From the NCBI GenBank assembly GCA_004431415.1, contig QPMI01000589.1:1-64000 (forward strand): DNA of 64,000 nt. The letters run 5' to 3'. Under the pieces are notes generated by a model. The model saw only the letters and a program-made list of their open reading frames with translations, was not told where the DNA came from and did not search any database. Numbering within the stretch: the first letter of the stretch is position 1; each line of letters opens with the position of its first letter. Below, one piece after another: positions 1 through 11,858 of the stretch. Source of the DNA: Cyanophora paradoxa (Eukaryota; Glaucocystophyceae; Cyanophorales; Cyanophoraceae). The translations under genes and the position numbers were made by a program.

Positions 1-229
1 AAAGAGCTGAGCGACTCGCTAGCCGCGGAAGCGGCGCGAGGCGAGCACGGGATTAGCAGCAGGCTGCTGCGAGCGCCCGCAAGGGACTAGCTGAGCTAGC
101 CGTTGGGCCGACCGGCGGGCTTGAAGCCGCGAGCTCCGGGGGTACGCTGATTCGGGGTTTCCCTTCACGCCCAGCTTCGCTCGCGGCCGCCCCAGGCCAC
201 GAAGCGACCAGCGGCGAAGCGAAATCGCC
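1..229. repeat. Direct repeat R1, copy a (cut by window edge)
   Basis: This stretch recurs at 10,421-10,651 in the same orientation. The copies are nearly identical and differ mainly by single-base indels in C or G runs. After position 229 the sequences diverge. The left boundary is unknown because the window begins inside or at the edge of the repeat. It probably belongs to a retroelement-derived unit together with R2. No convincing coding sequence is seen in it. Confidence 0.85.
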
Positions 230-859
230 ACAGCCAGCACTGCAGTCACTCCTAAACAGCCCTGTCGGACCGGCGGCCGCACTTCTCGGCCGTCCTCCAA
301 TTGCACAGAGCTGACCAACTCTGCAGCACCACGGCTCGCCATAGCTGCAGTGGAGCGCGATCCCGCGGCAGCAACTGCGCATGCCTCGATGGCTGGCCGG
401 CGCAAACCCTGTTCCCAGCGATCCTCCCCGGAATCGGCCTCGGGCCCCGATTCACGCTTGAATCTGGTTCCTTACTGCCGTGCCGGTACGTGGATTCACG
501 TCCCGGGCCCGCCCGCCACGCTCGCATCGCCGCGCGCGCTGGCTATCCCGGGGGCCCACCGTCAGTCCGCGGCCGCCGGCTTGCCTATACACTCTATATA
601 AGCGTGTATTGAGACCCGCCGCGCGATTCCTCCGGTTCCCTGACATTCCTGCACGCAATGCTCCGGAGCTCCTCGGCGCTCGCACCGGACGTCGACACCG
701 CCGCTGTGCCACGCCGGCGGAGCTCGCGCAGGACTGCCCGGCTGCTGGCGCGCGCGCTGCAGACCCACCGCGAAGTCGGGGCTTGGATCGTGCTTACGCG
801 TGATCCCACCGACGGACGGTGCCCAGCCGCTCGCGCGGCTCGGGGAGGCGACGGAGTAC
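230..859. other. GC-rich stretch without recognisable gene
   Basis: Short open frames on both strands look like GC-rich chance frames, without domain-like composition. A TATA-like string lies near 588-602 (ctatataagc) but no gene is recognisable downstream. Confidence 0.5.
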
Positions 860-2115
860 GGCTCTCGCGTGCGCCTCGCGCTGTGGGACGGCCCGCGTGC
901 GCCTCGCGCTGTGGTCCCTGTACTCGGAGTTCGGAGGCCGCGCGCGACTCTCGCTGTGGCCCGATCCCCCCGGCGGATTCCGGCCGCGACCGCGGCCGGC
1001 GAACTTCCACCAGGAGCACGGATCTCGCGAGCGCCTCGCTGTGAGATGGGCCCGCGTGCGTTCGTCGCTGTGGGCCCCCGTGCAAGGAGTTTCCGGGGCC
1101 GCGTGCGCCCCGCTGTGGCCCCAGACCGCTTCAGCGGCACCAGCCGCTCCCCGCGGCGAACTCCCAACCTGGCCTTCGAATTCGACTCCCGCGTGCGCCT
1201 CGCGCTGCGGACGGCCCGCGTGCGCCTCGCGCTGTGGCCCTACTCGGAGTTCGGAGGCCGCGCGCGACTCTCGCGGCGGCCCGCTCCGCCCCCGGCGGAC
1301 CCCGGCCGCGCCCGCGGCCGGCGAACTTCGACCAGGAGCACGGGTCTCGCGAGCGCCTCGCTGTGAGATGGGCCCGCGAGCGTTCGTCGCTGTGGGCCCC
1401 CGTGCGCGGAGCTCCGGGGCCGCGTGCGTCTCGCTGTGGCCCCAGAGCTTCACCCCGGAGTACGGCTCTCGCGTGCGCCTCGATCGCTGCGGGACGGCCC
1501 GCGAGCGTGCGCGCTGTGGGCCCTGTACATATATATATATACTCGGAGTTCGGAGGCCGCGCGCGACTCTCGCTGTGGCCCGATCCGCCCCGGCGGACCC
1601 CGGCCGCACCCACGGCCGGCGAGCTTCCACCAGGAGCACGGATCTCGCGAGCACCTCGCTGTGAGATGGGCCCGCGAGCGTTCGTCGCTGTGGACCCCCG
1701 TGCGCGGAGCTCCGGGGCCGCGTGCGTCTCGCTGTGGCCCCAGATCTAGAGCTTCACCCCGGAGTACGGCTCTCGCGTGCGCTCGCTCGCTGCGAGACGG
1801 CCCGCGAGCGTGCGCGCTGTGGGCCTGTACTCGGGTTCGGAGGCCGCGCGCGACTCTCGCTGTGGCCCGATCCGCCCCGGCGGATTCCGGCCGCACCCGC
1901 GGCCGGCGAACTTCCACCAGGAGCACGGATCTCGCGAGCGCCTCGCTGTGAGATGGGCCCGCGAACGTTCGTCGCTGTGGACCCCGTGCGCGGAGTTCCG
2001 GGCCGCGTGCGTCGCGCTGTGGCCCCAGAGCTTCACGCCGGAGTACGGACCTCGCGTGCGCCCCGCTGCGAGACGGCCCGCGAGCGTGCGCGCTGCGGGC
2101 CCCGGACTCGGAAGT
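860..2115. repeat. Four-copy tandem array, unit ~290-320 bp
   Basis: The string tactcggagttcggaggccg, or a close variant, occurs at about 921, 1,241, 1,540 and 1,828. Each is followed by the same succession of blocks (ctctcgctgtggcc, gccggcgaacttccaccagg, gagcgcctcgctgtgagatg). Spacing falls from about 320 to 299 to 288 bp. The third copy carries an (AT)n tract near 1,528-1,541. Open frames across it are artefacts of GC-rich repeated sequence. Confidence 0.85.
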
Positions 2116-2269
2116 GCGTTACGCTGCGGACTATAGCTACGACTCTCGCTGGCGCGCGCGCTGCGAGTATTAGTCGGCCGCTGGCGCGTCTCGAGCTCGC
2201 TGCGGACTAGCCGCTAGCGCTAGCGCTGCTGGCGCGACCGCTACAGCCTCGCGATCGATCGCGATCGCA

Positions 2270-2375
2270 GAGTGTTTTGTTTTTTTTTGGTCAATTCTAG
2301 TCGATTCAAGGATTGACTCGACCTTAAAACAAAAACAAAAACAAAACAAACAAAAACAAAACAACGGACGTACCC
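2270..2375. repeat. Low-complexity T-run and CAAAA-type tract
   Basis: A T8 run near 2,280 is followed by a diverged inverted segment (tctagtcgattcaagg / attgactcgacc) and an AC-only stretch of repeated caaaa at about 2,327-2,365. It is an isolated AT-rich island between two GC-rich arrays and may be the tail of an old retroelement insertion. No coding potential. Confidence 0.6.
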
Positions 2376-2739
2376 GTTGTACCGGCCGGACTCCGGACTC
2401 CGGAGCCGCCGGACCCGCGGTACCGGTCCCGCGCCGCGCGGTCTCACTGCCGCAGTGCCAGGCCGCTGAGGCGGGCACTTCCGGGGGATCCGCTGCCGCA
2501 GTGCGCCGCTGCGGCGCCGCACGGCATGCGCAGTCTGCAGTGGCAGTACAGCCGCAGTGCCGCAGTGCGAGCTCGAGTCGGCCGGCGCCCGCAGCTGCAG
2601 TTGCCAGGCGGCGCTTCCGCTACCGCAGTGCTGCCGCTGCCCCAGTGGCGCGTTACGCTGCGGACTACGGTCCCGCTTGCGCTCTAGATCTCGCTGCGAG
2701 TCGGCCTGCTGGCGACCTTCCGCGCATCCGCGCCGCACC

Positions 2740-5700
2740 CTTGCGCAACCCGGGCCCCGCACCGCAGCTCGCTCGCCGCCGCCGCCGGACCTGCCTGCGC
2801 AGGGCGGGCCGGCCGCTGCCCGCCTGCGGCACTCCCCGGCTGGAGCCCAGGGCTCCACCTCCGTCCCGAGGTCCGAAAACGACCTCGCGCGGCCCCGCAC
2901 CGCCACGCCACCGCCGCCGCCGCCTGACCTGCTTGCGCGGGGCGGGCCGGCCGCTGGCTCGCACGCAGCGCTCCCCGGCTGGAGCCGCTGAGCCCAGGGC
3001 TCCGCCTCCGTCCCGAGGTCCGTCACGGCCTCGCGCGGCACCCGCGCCGCCGCTCGACCCGCCGCCGCCGCCTGACCTGCTTACGCAGGGCGGGCCGGCC
3101 GCTGGCTCGCCTGCCGCGCTCTCCGGCTGGAGCCTTGGTCTCCACCTCCGCCCGAGGTCCGTCACGGCCTCGCGCGGCCCGTGCCGCCGCTCGACCCGCC
3201 ACCGTGGCACCGCCGCCTGACCTGCTGCACAGGGCGGGCCGACCGCTGGCGCGCCTGCGACGCTCCCCGGCTGGAGCCCAGGGCTCCACCTCCGCCCCGA
3301 GGTCCGAAAACGACCTCGCACGGCCCGCCCCCCCGCGCCACCCGCCGCCGCCGCCTGACCTGCTTGCGCAGGGCGGGCCGACCGCTGGCTCGCCTGCGGC
3401 GCTCTCCGGCTGGAGCCCAGGGCTCCGCCTCCGCCCCGAGGTCCGTCACGGCCTCGCGCGGCCCCCGCGCCGCCGCTCGACCCGCCGCCGCAGCCTGATC
3501 TGCTTGCGCAGGGCGGGCCGGCCGCTGGCTCGCCTGCCGCGCTCTCCGGCTGGAGCCCTTGGGCTCCACCTCCGCCCCGAGGCCCGTCACGGCCTCGCGC
3601 GGCCCCGCACGCCGCTCAACCCGCCACCGTGGCACCGCCGCCTGTCCTGCTTGCGCAGGGCGGGCGGCCGCTGGCTCGCCTGCGGCGCTCCCCGGCTGGA
3701 GCCCCGGGCCCCACCTCCGCCCGAGGTCCGAAAACGACCTCGCGCGGCCCCACGCCCGCGCTCGACCCGCCGCCGCCGCATAACCTGCTTACGTAGGGCG
3801 GGCCGGCCGCTGGTGCGCATGCAGCGCTCCCGGCTGGAGCCCAGGGCTCCACCTCCGCCCGAGGTCCGTCACGGCCTCGCACGGCCCGCGCCGCCGCTCG
3901 ACCGCCGCCGCCGCCTGACCTGCTTGCGCAGGGCGGGCCGACCGCTGGCTCGCCTGCCGCGCTCTCCGGCTGGAGCCTTGGTCTCCACCTCCGCCCCGAG
4001 GTCCGTCACGGCCTCGCGCGCCCCGTGCCGCCGCTCGACCCGCCACCGTGGCACCGCCGCCTGACCTGCTTGCACAGGGCGGCCGACCGCTGGCGCGCCT
4101 GCGACGCTCCCCGGCTGGAGCCCAGGGCTCCACCTCCGCCCCGAGGTCCGAAAACGACCTCGCACGGCCCCGCCCCCGCGCCACCCGCCGCCGCCGCCTG
4201 ACCTGCTTGCGCAGGGCGGGCCGACCGCTGGCTCGCCTGCGGCGCTCTCCGGCTGGAGCCCAGGGCTCCGCCTCCGCCCCGAGGTCCGTCACGGCCTCGC
4301 GCGGCCCCGCGCCGCCGCTCGACCCGCCGCCGCAGCCTGATCTGCTTGCGCAGGCGGGCCGGCCGCTGGCTCGCCTGCCGCGCTCTCCGGCTGGAGCCCT
4401 TGGGCTCCACCTCCGCCCCGAGGCCCGTCACGGCCTCGCGCGGACCCCGCACCGCCGCTCAACCCGCCACCGTGGCACCGCCGCCTGTCCTGCTTGCGCA
4501 GGGCGGCCGGCCGCTGGCTCGCCTGCGGCGCTCCCCGGCTGGAGCCCCGGGCCCCACCTCCGCCCCGAGGTCCGAAAACGACCTCGCGCGGCCCACGCCC
4601 GCGCTCGACCCGCCGCCGCCGCATAACCTGCTTACGTAGGGCGGGCCGGCCGCTGGTGCGCATGCAGCGCTCCCCGGCTGGAGCCCAGGGCTCCACCTCC
4701 GCCCCGAGGTCCGTCACGGCCTCGCACGGCCCCGCGCCGCCGCTCGACCCGCCGCCGCCGCCTGACCTGCTTGCGCAGGGCGGGCCGGCCGCTGGCCCGC
4801 CTGCGGCGCTCTCCGGCTGGAGCCTTGGGCTTCACCTCCGCCCCGAGGTCCGTCACGGCCTCGCGCGGCCCCGCACCGCCGCTCGACTCGCCGCCGCCGC
4901 CGGACCTGCTTACGCAGGGCGGGCCGGCCGCTGGCTCGCATGCGACGCTCTCGGGCTGGAGCCCTTGGGGCCCCACCTCCGCCCCGAGGTCCGTCACGGC
5001 CTCGCGCGGCCCCGTGCCGCCGCGCGACCTGCCGCCGCCGCCTGACCTGCTTGCGCAGGGCGGGCCGACCGCTGGCTCGCCTGCGACATTCGCCGGTTGG
5101 AGCCCTTGGGCCCCACCTCCACCCCGAGGTCTGAAGCGGCCTCGCGCGACCCCGCGCCGCCGCCCGACACACCGCTGCCGCCTGACCTGCTTGCGCAGGG
5201 CAGGCCGGCCGCTGGCTCGCCTGCCGCGCTCTCCGGCTGGAGCCCAGGGCTCCACCTCCGCCCCGAGGTCCGTCACGGCCTCGCGCGGCCCGCGCTGCCG
5301 CTCGACCCGCCGCCGCGCATAACCTGCTTGCGCAGGGCGGGCCGGCCGCTGGCTTGCATGCAGCCCTCCCCGGCCGAGCCTTGGTCTCCACCGCCGCCCC
5401 GAGGTCCGTCACGGCCTAGCGCGGCCCCGCGCCGCCGCTCGACCCTCCGCCGCCGCATAACCTGCTTGCGCAGGGCGGCCGACCGCTGGCTCGCCTGCGG
5501 CGCTCCCCGGCTGGAGCCCAGGGCTCCGCCTCCGCCCCGAGGTACGTCACGGCTTCGCGAGGCCCCGCGCTGCCGCTCGACACGCCGCCGCCGCCTGACC
5601 TGCTTGCGCAGGGCGGGCCGGCCGCTGGCTCGCACGCAGCACTCCCCGGCTGGAGCCCAGGGCTCCACCTCCGCCCCGAGGTCCGTCATGGCCTCGCGCG

Positions 5701-8700
5701 GCCCCGCGCTGCTGCTCGACCCGCCGCCACCACATAACCTGCTTGCGCAGGGCGGGCCGACCGCCGTCTCGCCTGCGGTACTCTCCGGCTGGGGCCCAGG
5801 GCCCCACCTACGCCCCGAGGTCTGTCACGGCCTCGGGCGTCCCCGCGCCGCCGCTCGACCCACCGCCGCCGCCTGACCTGCTTGCGCAGGGCGGCCGGCC
5901 ACTGGCTCGCCTGCCGCGCTCTCCGGCTGGGCCCAGGGCTCCACTTCCGCCCCGAGGTCCATCACGGCCTCGCGCAGCCCCGCGCTGCCGCTCGACCCGC
6001 CGCCGCCGCATCACCTGCTGGCGCAGGGCGGGCTGGCCGCTGGCTCGCACGCAGCGCTCCCCGGCTGCGCCCAGGGCTCCACCTCCGCCCCGAGGTCCGT
6101 CTCGGCCTCGCGCGGCTTCGGGCTGCCGCTCAACCCACCGCCGCCGCATGACCTGCTGGCGCGGGGCTGGCCGGCCGCTGGCTCGCATGCAGCGCTCCCC
6201 GGCTGGAGCCCAAGGCCCCACCTCCGCCCCGAGGTCCGAAAACGACCTCGCGCGCCCCGCACCGCCGCGCCACCCGCCGCCGCCGCGTAACCTGCTTGCG
6301 CAGGGCGGGCCGGCCGCTGGCTCGCACACAGCGCTCCCCGGCTGGAGCCCAGGGCTCTACCTCCGCCCCGAGGTCCATCACGGCCTCGTGCGGCCCGCAC
6401 TGCCGCTCGACCAGCCGCCGCCGCAAAACCTGCTTGCGCAGGGCGGGCCGTCCGCTGGCTCGCATACAGCGCTCCCCGGCTGGAGCCCAGGGCCCCACTT
6501 CCGCCCCGAGGTCCGTCACGGCTTCGCGCGGCCCCGCGCTGCTGCTCGACATGCCACTGCCGCCTGACCTGCTTGCGCAGGGCGGGCCGCTGGTGCGCAT
6601 GCAGCGCTCCCCGCTGGAGCCCAGGGCCACACTTCCGCCCCGAGGTCCGTCACGGCCTCGCGCGGCCCGCGCTGCTGCTCGACCCGCCGCCGCCCCAGAA
6701 CCTGCCTGCGCAGGGCCGGCCGCTGGTGCGCATGCAGCGCTCCCCGGCTGGAGCCCAGGCTCCACCACCGCCCCGAGTCCGCCACGGCCTCGCGCTCCCC
6801 TGTGCTGCCGCTCGACACGCCGCCGCCGCATAACCTGCCTGCGCAGGGCGGGCCGGCCGCTGGCTCGTCCGCAGCGCCCCCCGGCTGGAGCTCAAGGCGT
6901 TACCACCGCCCAGAGGTCCGTCACGGCCTCGCCCGACCCCGCGCTGCCGCTCGACCCGCCGCCGCCGCATACCCTGCTTGCGCAGGGCGGGCCGGCCGCT
7001 GGCTCGTATGCAGCGCTTCACGGCTGGAGCCCAGGGCTCCACCTCCGCCCCGAGGTACGTCACGGCTTCGCGAGGCCCCGCGCTGCCGCTCGACACGCCG
7101 CCGCCGCCTGACCTGCTTGCGCAGGGCGGGCCGACCGCTGGCTCGCCTGCGACATTCGCCGGTTGGAGCCCTTGGGCCCCACCTCCACCCGAGTCTGAAG
7201 CGGCCTCGCGCGACCCCCGCGCCGCCGCTCGACACACCGCTGCCGCCTGACCTGCTTGCGCAGGGCAGGCCGGCCGCTGGCTCGCCTGCCGCGCTCTCCG
7301 GCTGGAGCCCAGGGCTCCACCTCCGCCCCGAGGTCCATCACGGCCTCGCGCAGCCCCGCGCTGCTGCTCGACCCGCCGCCGCCGCATAACCTGCTTGCAC
7401 AGGGCGGGCCGGCCTCTGGCTCGCATGCAGCGCTCCCCAACTGGAGTCCAGGGCTCCACCTCCGCCCGAGGTCCGTCATGGCCTAGCGCGGCCCCGCGCT
7501 GCCGCTCGACCCGCCGCCGCCGCATAACCTGCTTGCGCAGGGCGGGCCGGCCGCTGGCTCGCATGCAGCCCTCCCCGGCCGGAGCCTTGGTCTCCACCGC
7601 CGCCCCGAGGTCCGTCACGGCCTAGCGCGGCCCCGCGCTGCAGCTCGGCGTACCGCCACTGCCTGACCTGCCTGCGCAGGGCGGCCGGCCGCTGGCTCGC
7701 CTGCCGCGCTCTCCGGCTGGAGCCCTTGGGCTCCACCTCCGCCCGAGGTCCGTTCACGGCCTCATGCGGCCCTGCACCACCACTCGACCGCCGCCGCCGC
7801 ATAACCTGCTTGCGCAGGACGGGCCGGCCGCTGGCTCGCATACAGCGCTCCCCGGCTGGAGCCCAGGGCTCCACCTCCGCCCCGAGGTCCGAAAACGACC
7901 TCGCGCGGCCCCGCACCGCCGCGCCCCCGCCGCCGCCGCCTGACCTGCTTGCGCAGGGCGGGCCGACCGCTGGCTCGCCTGCGGCGCTCTCCGGCTGGAG
8001 CCCAGGGCCCCGCCCCGCCCCGAGGTCCGTCACGGCCTTGCGCGGCCCCGCGCCGCTGCTCGACCGCCGCCGCCGCCTGACCTGCTTGCGCAGGGCGGGC
8101 CGGCCGCTGGCTCGCATGCCGCGCTCTCCAGCTGGAGCCCAGGCTCCACCGCTACCCCGAGGTCCGTCACGGCCTCGCGCGGCCCCGCGCTGCAGCTCGG
8201 CGTACCGCCACTGCCTGACCCGCTGGCGCAGGGCGGGCCGGCCGCTGGCTCGTCCGCCGCGCTCTCCGGCTGGAGCCCAAGGCTCCACCGCCGCCCCGAA
8301 GCCCTTGACGGCCTCGCACGGCCCCACTCCACCACCCGGCTTGCCGCCGCCGCCTGACCTACGGGTGCAGGGCGGGCCGGCCGCTGGCCCGCCCACCGCG
8401 CTCCTGCTGGAGCTCAAGGCTCCGCCACCTCCCCGAGGTCTGCAGCGACCTCGCGCGGCCCGGCGCCGCCGCCCAGCTCGCTGCCTCCGCCTGATTGGCT
8501 GGCACAGGGCGGGCCGGCCCCTAGCCCGCCCGCGGCCGTCGGACGCTTCCTGGCTGGAGCTCAAGGCTCCGCCACCGCCCCCAGGGCGGGCCGGCTGGTG
8601 GACCGCGCGCAGCGCCTCCTGCGGTAGCTAAAAGCTCCGCCGCCGCCCGAAGGTCCGTAGCGGCCTTGCGCGGCCCCGCGCGGCCGCTCGACCCGCTACC

Positions 8701-9400
8701 GCCGTCGGACCTACTCGCGAAGGGCAGGCCGGTCGCTGGCTCGCCAGCAGCGCTCTCCTGCTGGAGCTCAAGCCTCCACCACCGCCCGAGGTCTGCAGCG
8801 ACCTCGCACGGCCCGCACTGCCGCTCGGCTCGCCGCCGCCGCCTCGCCTGCTTGCGCAGGGCGGGCCGGCCTCTGGCTCGCCCGCGTCGCCCCCTGCTGG
8901 AGCTCAAGGCTCCTTCGCGGCCCCGAGGTCCGTCACGACCTCGCGCGGCCCCGCGCCGCCGCTCGACCCGCCGCCTCCGCCCGACCTGCTGGCGCAGGGC
9001 GGGCCGGCCCCTGGCTCGCCAGCCGCGCTCTCCTGCTGGAGCTCATGGCCCCATCACCGCCCCGGGGTCCGTCACGGCCTCGCGCGGCCCCGCGCTGCCG
9101 CCGCCTCGCCTGCTGGCGCAGGGTGGGCTGACCGCTGGCTCGCCCACGGTGCTGTCCCACGGGCGCTCCAGGCCCTGAGGCCCCGCGACTGCTCCCGCGG
9201 TCTTATGCGGCCCCCACGCCTCCGCGCGGCGCGCTTCCGCCGCCTAACCTGCTTGCACAGGGCAGGACGGTGGTGGGCTCACTTTCGGTGCTCACCGGCT
9301 GGGATGGTTTTAGATTCCGCCGCGGCCCCGAGGTCCGTAACGGCCTCGCGCGACTTCACGCCGACGCGCAGTGCGACCGCCTTGCCCGCCCTCCACCCGT
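2740..9400. repeat. Satellite-like array, ~48 units of ~137 bp
   Basis: The anchor cagggcgg, preceded by cctgacctgcttgcg, recurs about 48 times from ~2,810 to ~9,259 with a mean spacing near 137 bp. A typical unit contains ctggctcgcctgc, ccggctggagcccagggctc, ccgaggtccgtcacggcctc and a (ccg)n linker. Longer periods are visible: a six-unit block at ~3,205-3,800 recurs ~843 bp later, and a segment at ~5,045-5,270 recurs at ~7,110-7,340. Units after ~8,340 are the most diverged. The unit length is not a multiple of three and single-base indels are frequent, so the long open frames on both strands are not genes. Confidence 0.93.
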
Positions 9401-9781
9401 AGCGCGCCCTGGCCCGCACCGCCCAGCATGACTTGTCGGCGGCGGGGATCTGGCGGCGCAACTATCAAGCGCCGCCCCGGTTCGTCGACTGTCCCATAGG
9501 GGTACGACGAGAACCCCCCAGCCTTCTGTGCCGGCTCGTTCCCTCGGGCTTCTTGGCCCGCCCCGGCCCCATGTTGTTGTCCGAATTCACGCTCTCTGCC
9601 CGTCCCTCCTACAGCGCAGTGCGCTGGGGGATAGGGGCTCAGCGTCCGAGACACGTTGGGGTGGCGGGGGAGGAGGAAAGAGAGGGGGGGGGGGCAGGAG
9701 GAGGGTGGATCAACCCTCGCCCTCTTGATCACTTTTGTCCTTATGTATGCTATTCTGGCTGGCTGTGACCTGACTCTTGTT
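9401..9781. other. Spacer between satellite and repeat R2
   Basis: Unique-looking sequence with a G/A-rich tract at ~9,655-9,705. No gene is recognisable on either strand. Confidence 0.5.
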
Positions 9782-10336
9782 TGGTAGGGGGTACTGCATT
9801 CGTGCTGCGTTCGCTACGCTCACCCCCGCGGCCTCCGGCGGCGGTACCCGGCTTCGGATCCCCGAACCCGGAAGAAACCGCGTACCCCTCCCCGGGTACG
9901 CCGTTCGCCCCAACCGGCCCCACAAGGCGCGGCCCGAGGCCGAACGCGTACCCCGGAGAGGGGTACGGCGTCAGAGCGGCCCCGATCAAGTGTACCCCGA
10001 GCGGGGTACCACGATCGGCCCGCGACGGCCCCGAGCGGAGTACCCCGAGCGGGGTACACCGTCTCGACCCGCAACGGCCCTCCCCGGGGTACAGGCGCCT
10101 AGCACGCTTACCCCGGAGAGTTCTTGTTCCGGAACTCGCAAGGGCGAGGCCGGAATGGCATACGGCGATCCGCCCTGGTCGATCGCCAACGTATTATGAT
10201 ACGTGGTTCCCGGGAAAGCAGCCTTGAGCTGCCGTACCTCAGGGCCCAACCCGATGCGCTATCCCGTGCATCTAGCTAAGTAGTGTCAGGCGTAAGATAG
10301 CTAGGTCTTCTGCATTCGAATGAAGCGAGGCGTAAA
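9782..10336. repeat. Direct repeat R2, copy a
   Basis: A repeat of about 555 bp, starting tggtagggggtactg and ending gaggcgtaaa, recurs at 11,300-11,858. The differences seen are almost all one-base losses in C or G runs of this copy. It contains four GTACCCC/GGGGTAC palindromes, partly degraded here by missing bases. Repeat R1 follows 85 bp later, so R2 plus R1 may be one long terminal repeat-like unit. Confidence 0.85.
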
Positions 10337-10420
10337 TCGGGATTTGCGCTCTCAATGCGTAAATCGAGTTTTGCGCCGACGGAATGCGAACAAAGAAGAC
10401 CGTAGCCGAGCGCCAGGCAC

Positions 10421-10651
10421 GAAAGAGCTGAGCGACTCGCTAGCCGCGGAAGCGGCGCGAGGCGAGCACGGGATTAGCAGCAGGCTGCTGCGAGCGCCCC
10501 GCAAGGGACTAGCTGAGCTAGCCGTTGGGCCGAGCCGGCGGGCTTGAAGCCGCCGAGCTCCGGGGGGTACGCTGATTCGGGGTTTCCCTTCACGCCCAGC
10601 TTCGCTCGCGGCCGCCCCAGGCCACGAAGCGACCAGCGGCGAAGCGAAATC
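10421..10651. repeat. Direct repeat R1, copy b
   Basis: Same orientation as 1-229. It lies between the two copies of R2. The 10,652-11,299 interval that follows is unique within the window and holds no gene I can recognise. Confidence 0.85.
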
Positions 10652-11299
10652 GCGCCCGCCCACCTCCCCGCGATTTTTCCTTCCGGGGCGCCGAACCTCG
10701 CCACCCAGCGAGCCCCGGCGCCGCGAAAAGTTCGCGCAAAAAGGCAATGCATACGGCGACCAGCGCCAGCGTTCGCCGAGGGTATTATAATACGTGGTTC
10801 CTTGCCGTCTCCTGTGCACACGGTTCCGGATGTTACTCCCGCTCGGTGCCGGCCACCAGCGCGGACGTGGTCGTGCACAGCTGATCCGTGGTAATTTACA
10901 ATGGTTCGTCGAAGATTCGGGCACGAACCGCGCAGACTCGGTGTACCGGTCGTCATTCGTGTTTCCACGCGCGTCCGCTGGGCCCACTTGTGCCGGGCCG
11001 GGGTCCAGCGCGCCCCCAAGAAACAGTCGCGCGGCTTCGTGGAGAATCTCGAGTTTTCCCCGCTGGGTTTTACCCTGTTTTCCTCTGGACCCGTGGGTGC
11101 CGAGCCGGGGTCCAGCGCGCATGACCGTTACGCGGTTTTCCCGCGGTAACTTGCTGGTTTTCGAGTCTGCCGCCCCGGCGCGGGGGAGACTTCGCGCATG
11201 ATTCGGAGTCCTGTTGGTTTTTGATGAGCCTCGGTTGTCGTACGTTGTACGACTCCTTGGTCTCATGGTCGTCTGCGGACGACGGGCACGCTACGCGTG

Positions 11300-11858
11300 T
11301 GGTAGGGGGTACTGCATTCGTGCTGCGTTCGCTACGCTCACCCCCGCGGCCTCCGGCGGCGGTACCCGGCTTCGGATCCCCGAACCCGGAAGAAACCGCG
11401 TACCCCTCCCCGGGGTACGCCGTTCGCCCCAACCGGCCCCACAAGGCGCGGCCCGAGGCCGAACGCGTACCCCGGAGAGGGGTACGGCGTCAGAGCGGCC
11501 CCGATCAAGTGTACCCCCGAGCGGGGTACCACGATCGGCCCCGCGACGGCCCCGAGCGGAGTACCCCCGAGCGGGGTACACCGTCTCGACCCGCAACGGC
11601 CCTCCCCGGGGTACAGGCGCCTAGCACGCTTACCCCGGAGAGTTCTTGTTCCGGAACTCGCAAGGGCGAGGCCGGAATGGCATACGGCGATCCGCCCTGG
11701 TCGATCGCCAACGTATTATGATACGTGGTTCCCGGGAAAGCAGCCTTGAGCTGCCGTACCTCAGGGCCCAACCCGATGCGCTATCCCGTGCATCTAGCTA
11801 AGTAGTGTCAGGCGTAAGATAGCTAGGTCTTCTGCATTCGAATGAAGCGAGGCGTAAA
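11300..11858. repeat. Direct repeat R2, copy b, adjoining integrase relic
   Basis: This is the better-preserved copy of R2. Four perfect 19-bp palindromes of the form GTACCCC-N5-GGGGTAC lie at 11,400-11,418, 11,467-11,485, 11,511-11,529 and 11,561-11,579. It runs directly into the open frame of the retrotransposon polyprotein, so it may be the 5' terminal repeat or leader of that element. Confidence 0.8.

Noticed and set aside
2501-9178. Dozens of long open frames on both strands
   Set aside because: They lie in a 137-bp satellite whose unit is not a multiple of three; Pro/Arg/Ala-rich frames on all strands are a by-product of GC-rich repeats.
2740-9400. CRISPR-like array
   Set aside because: Units are contiguous near-copies without unique spacers, and the genome is eukaryotic.
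9782-11858. R2 copies as a clean LTR pair of one element
   Set aside because: The repeats do not start TG and end CA, there is no reverse transcriptase between them, and the integrase lies outside the pair.
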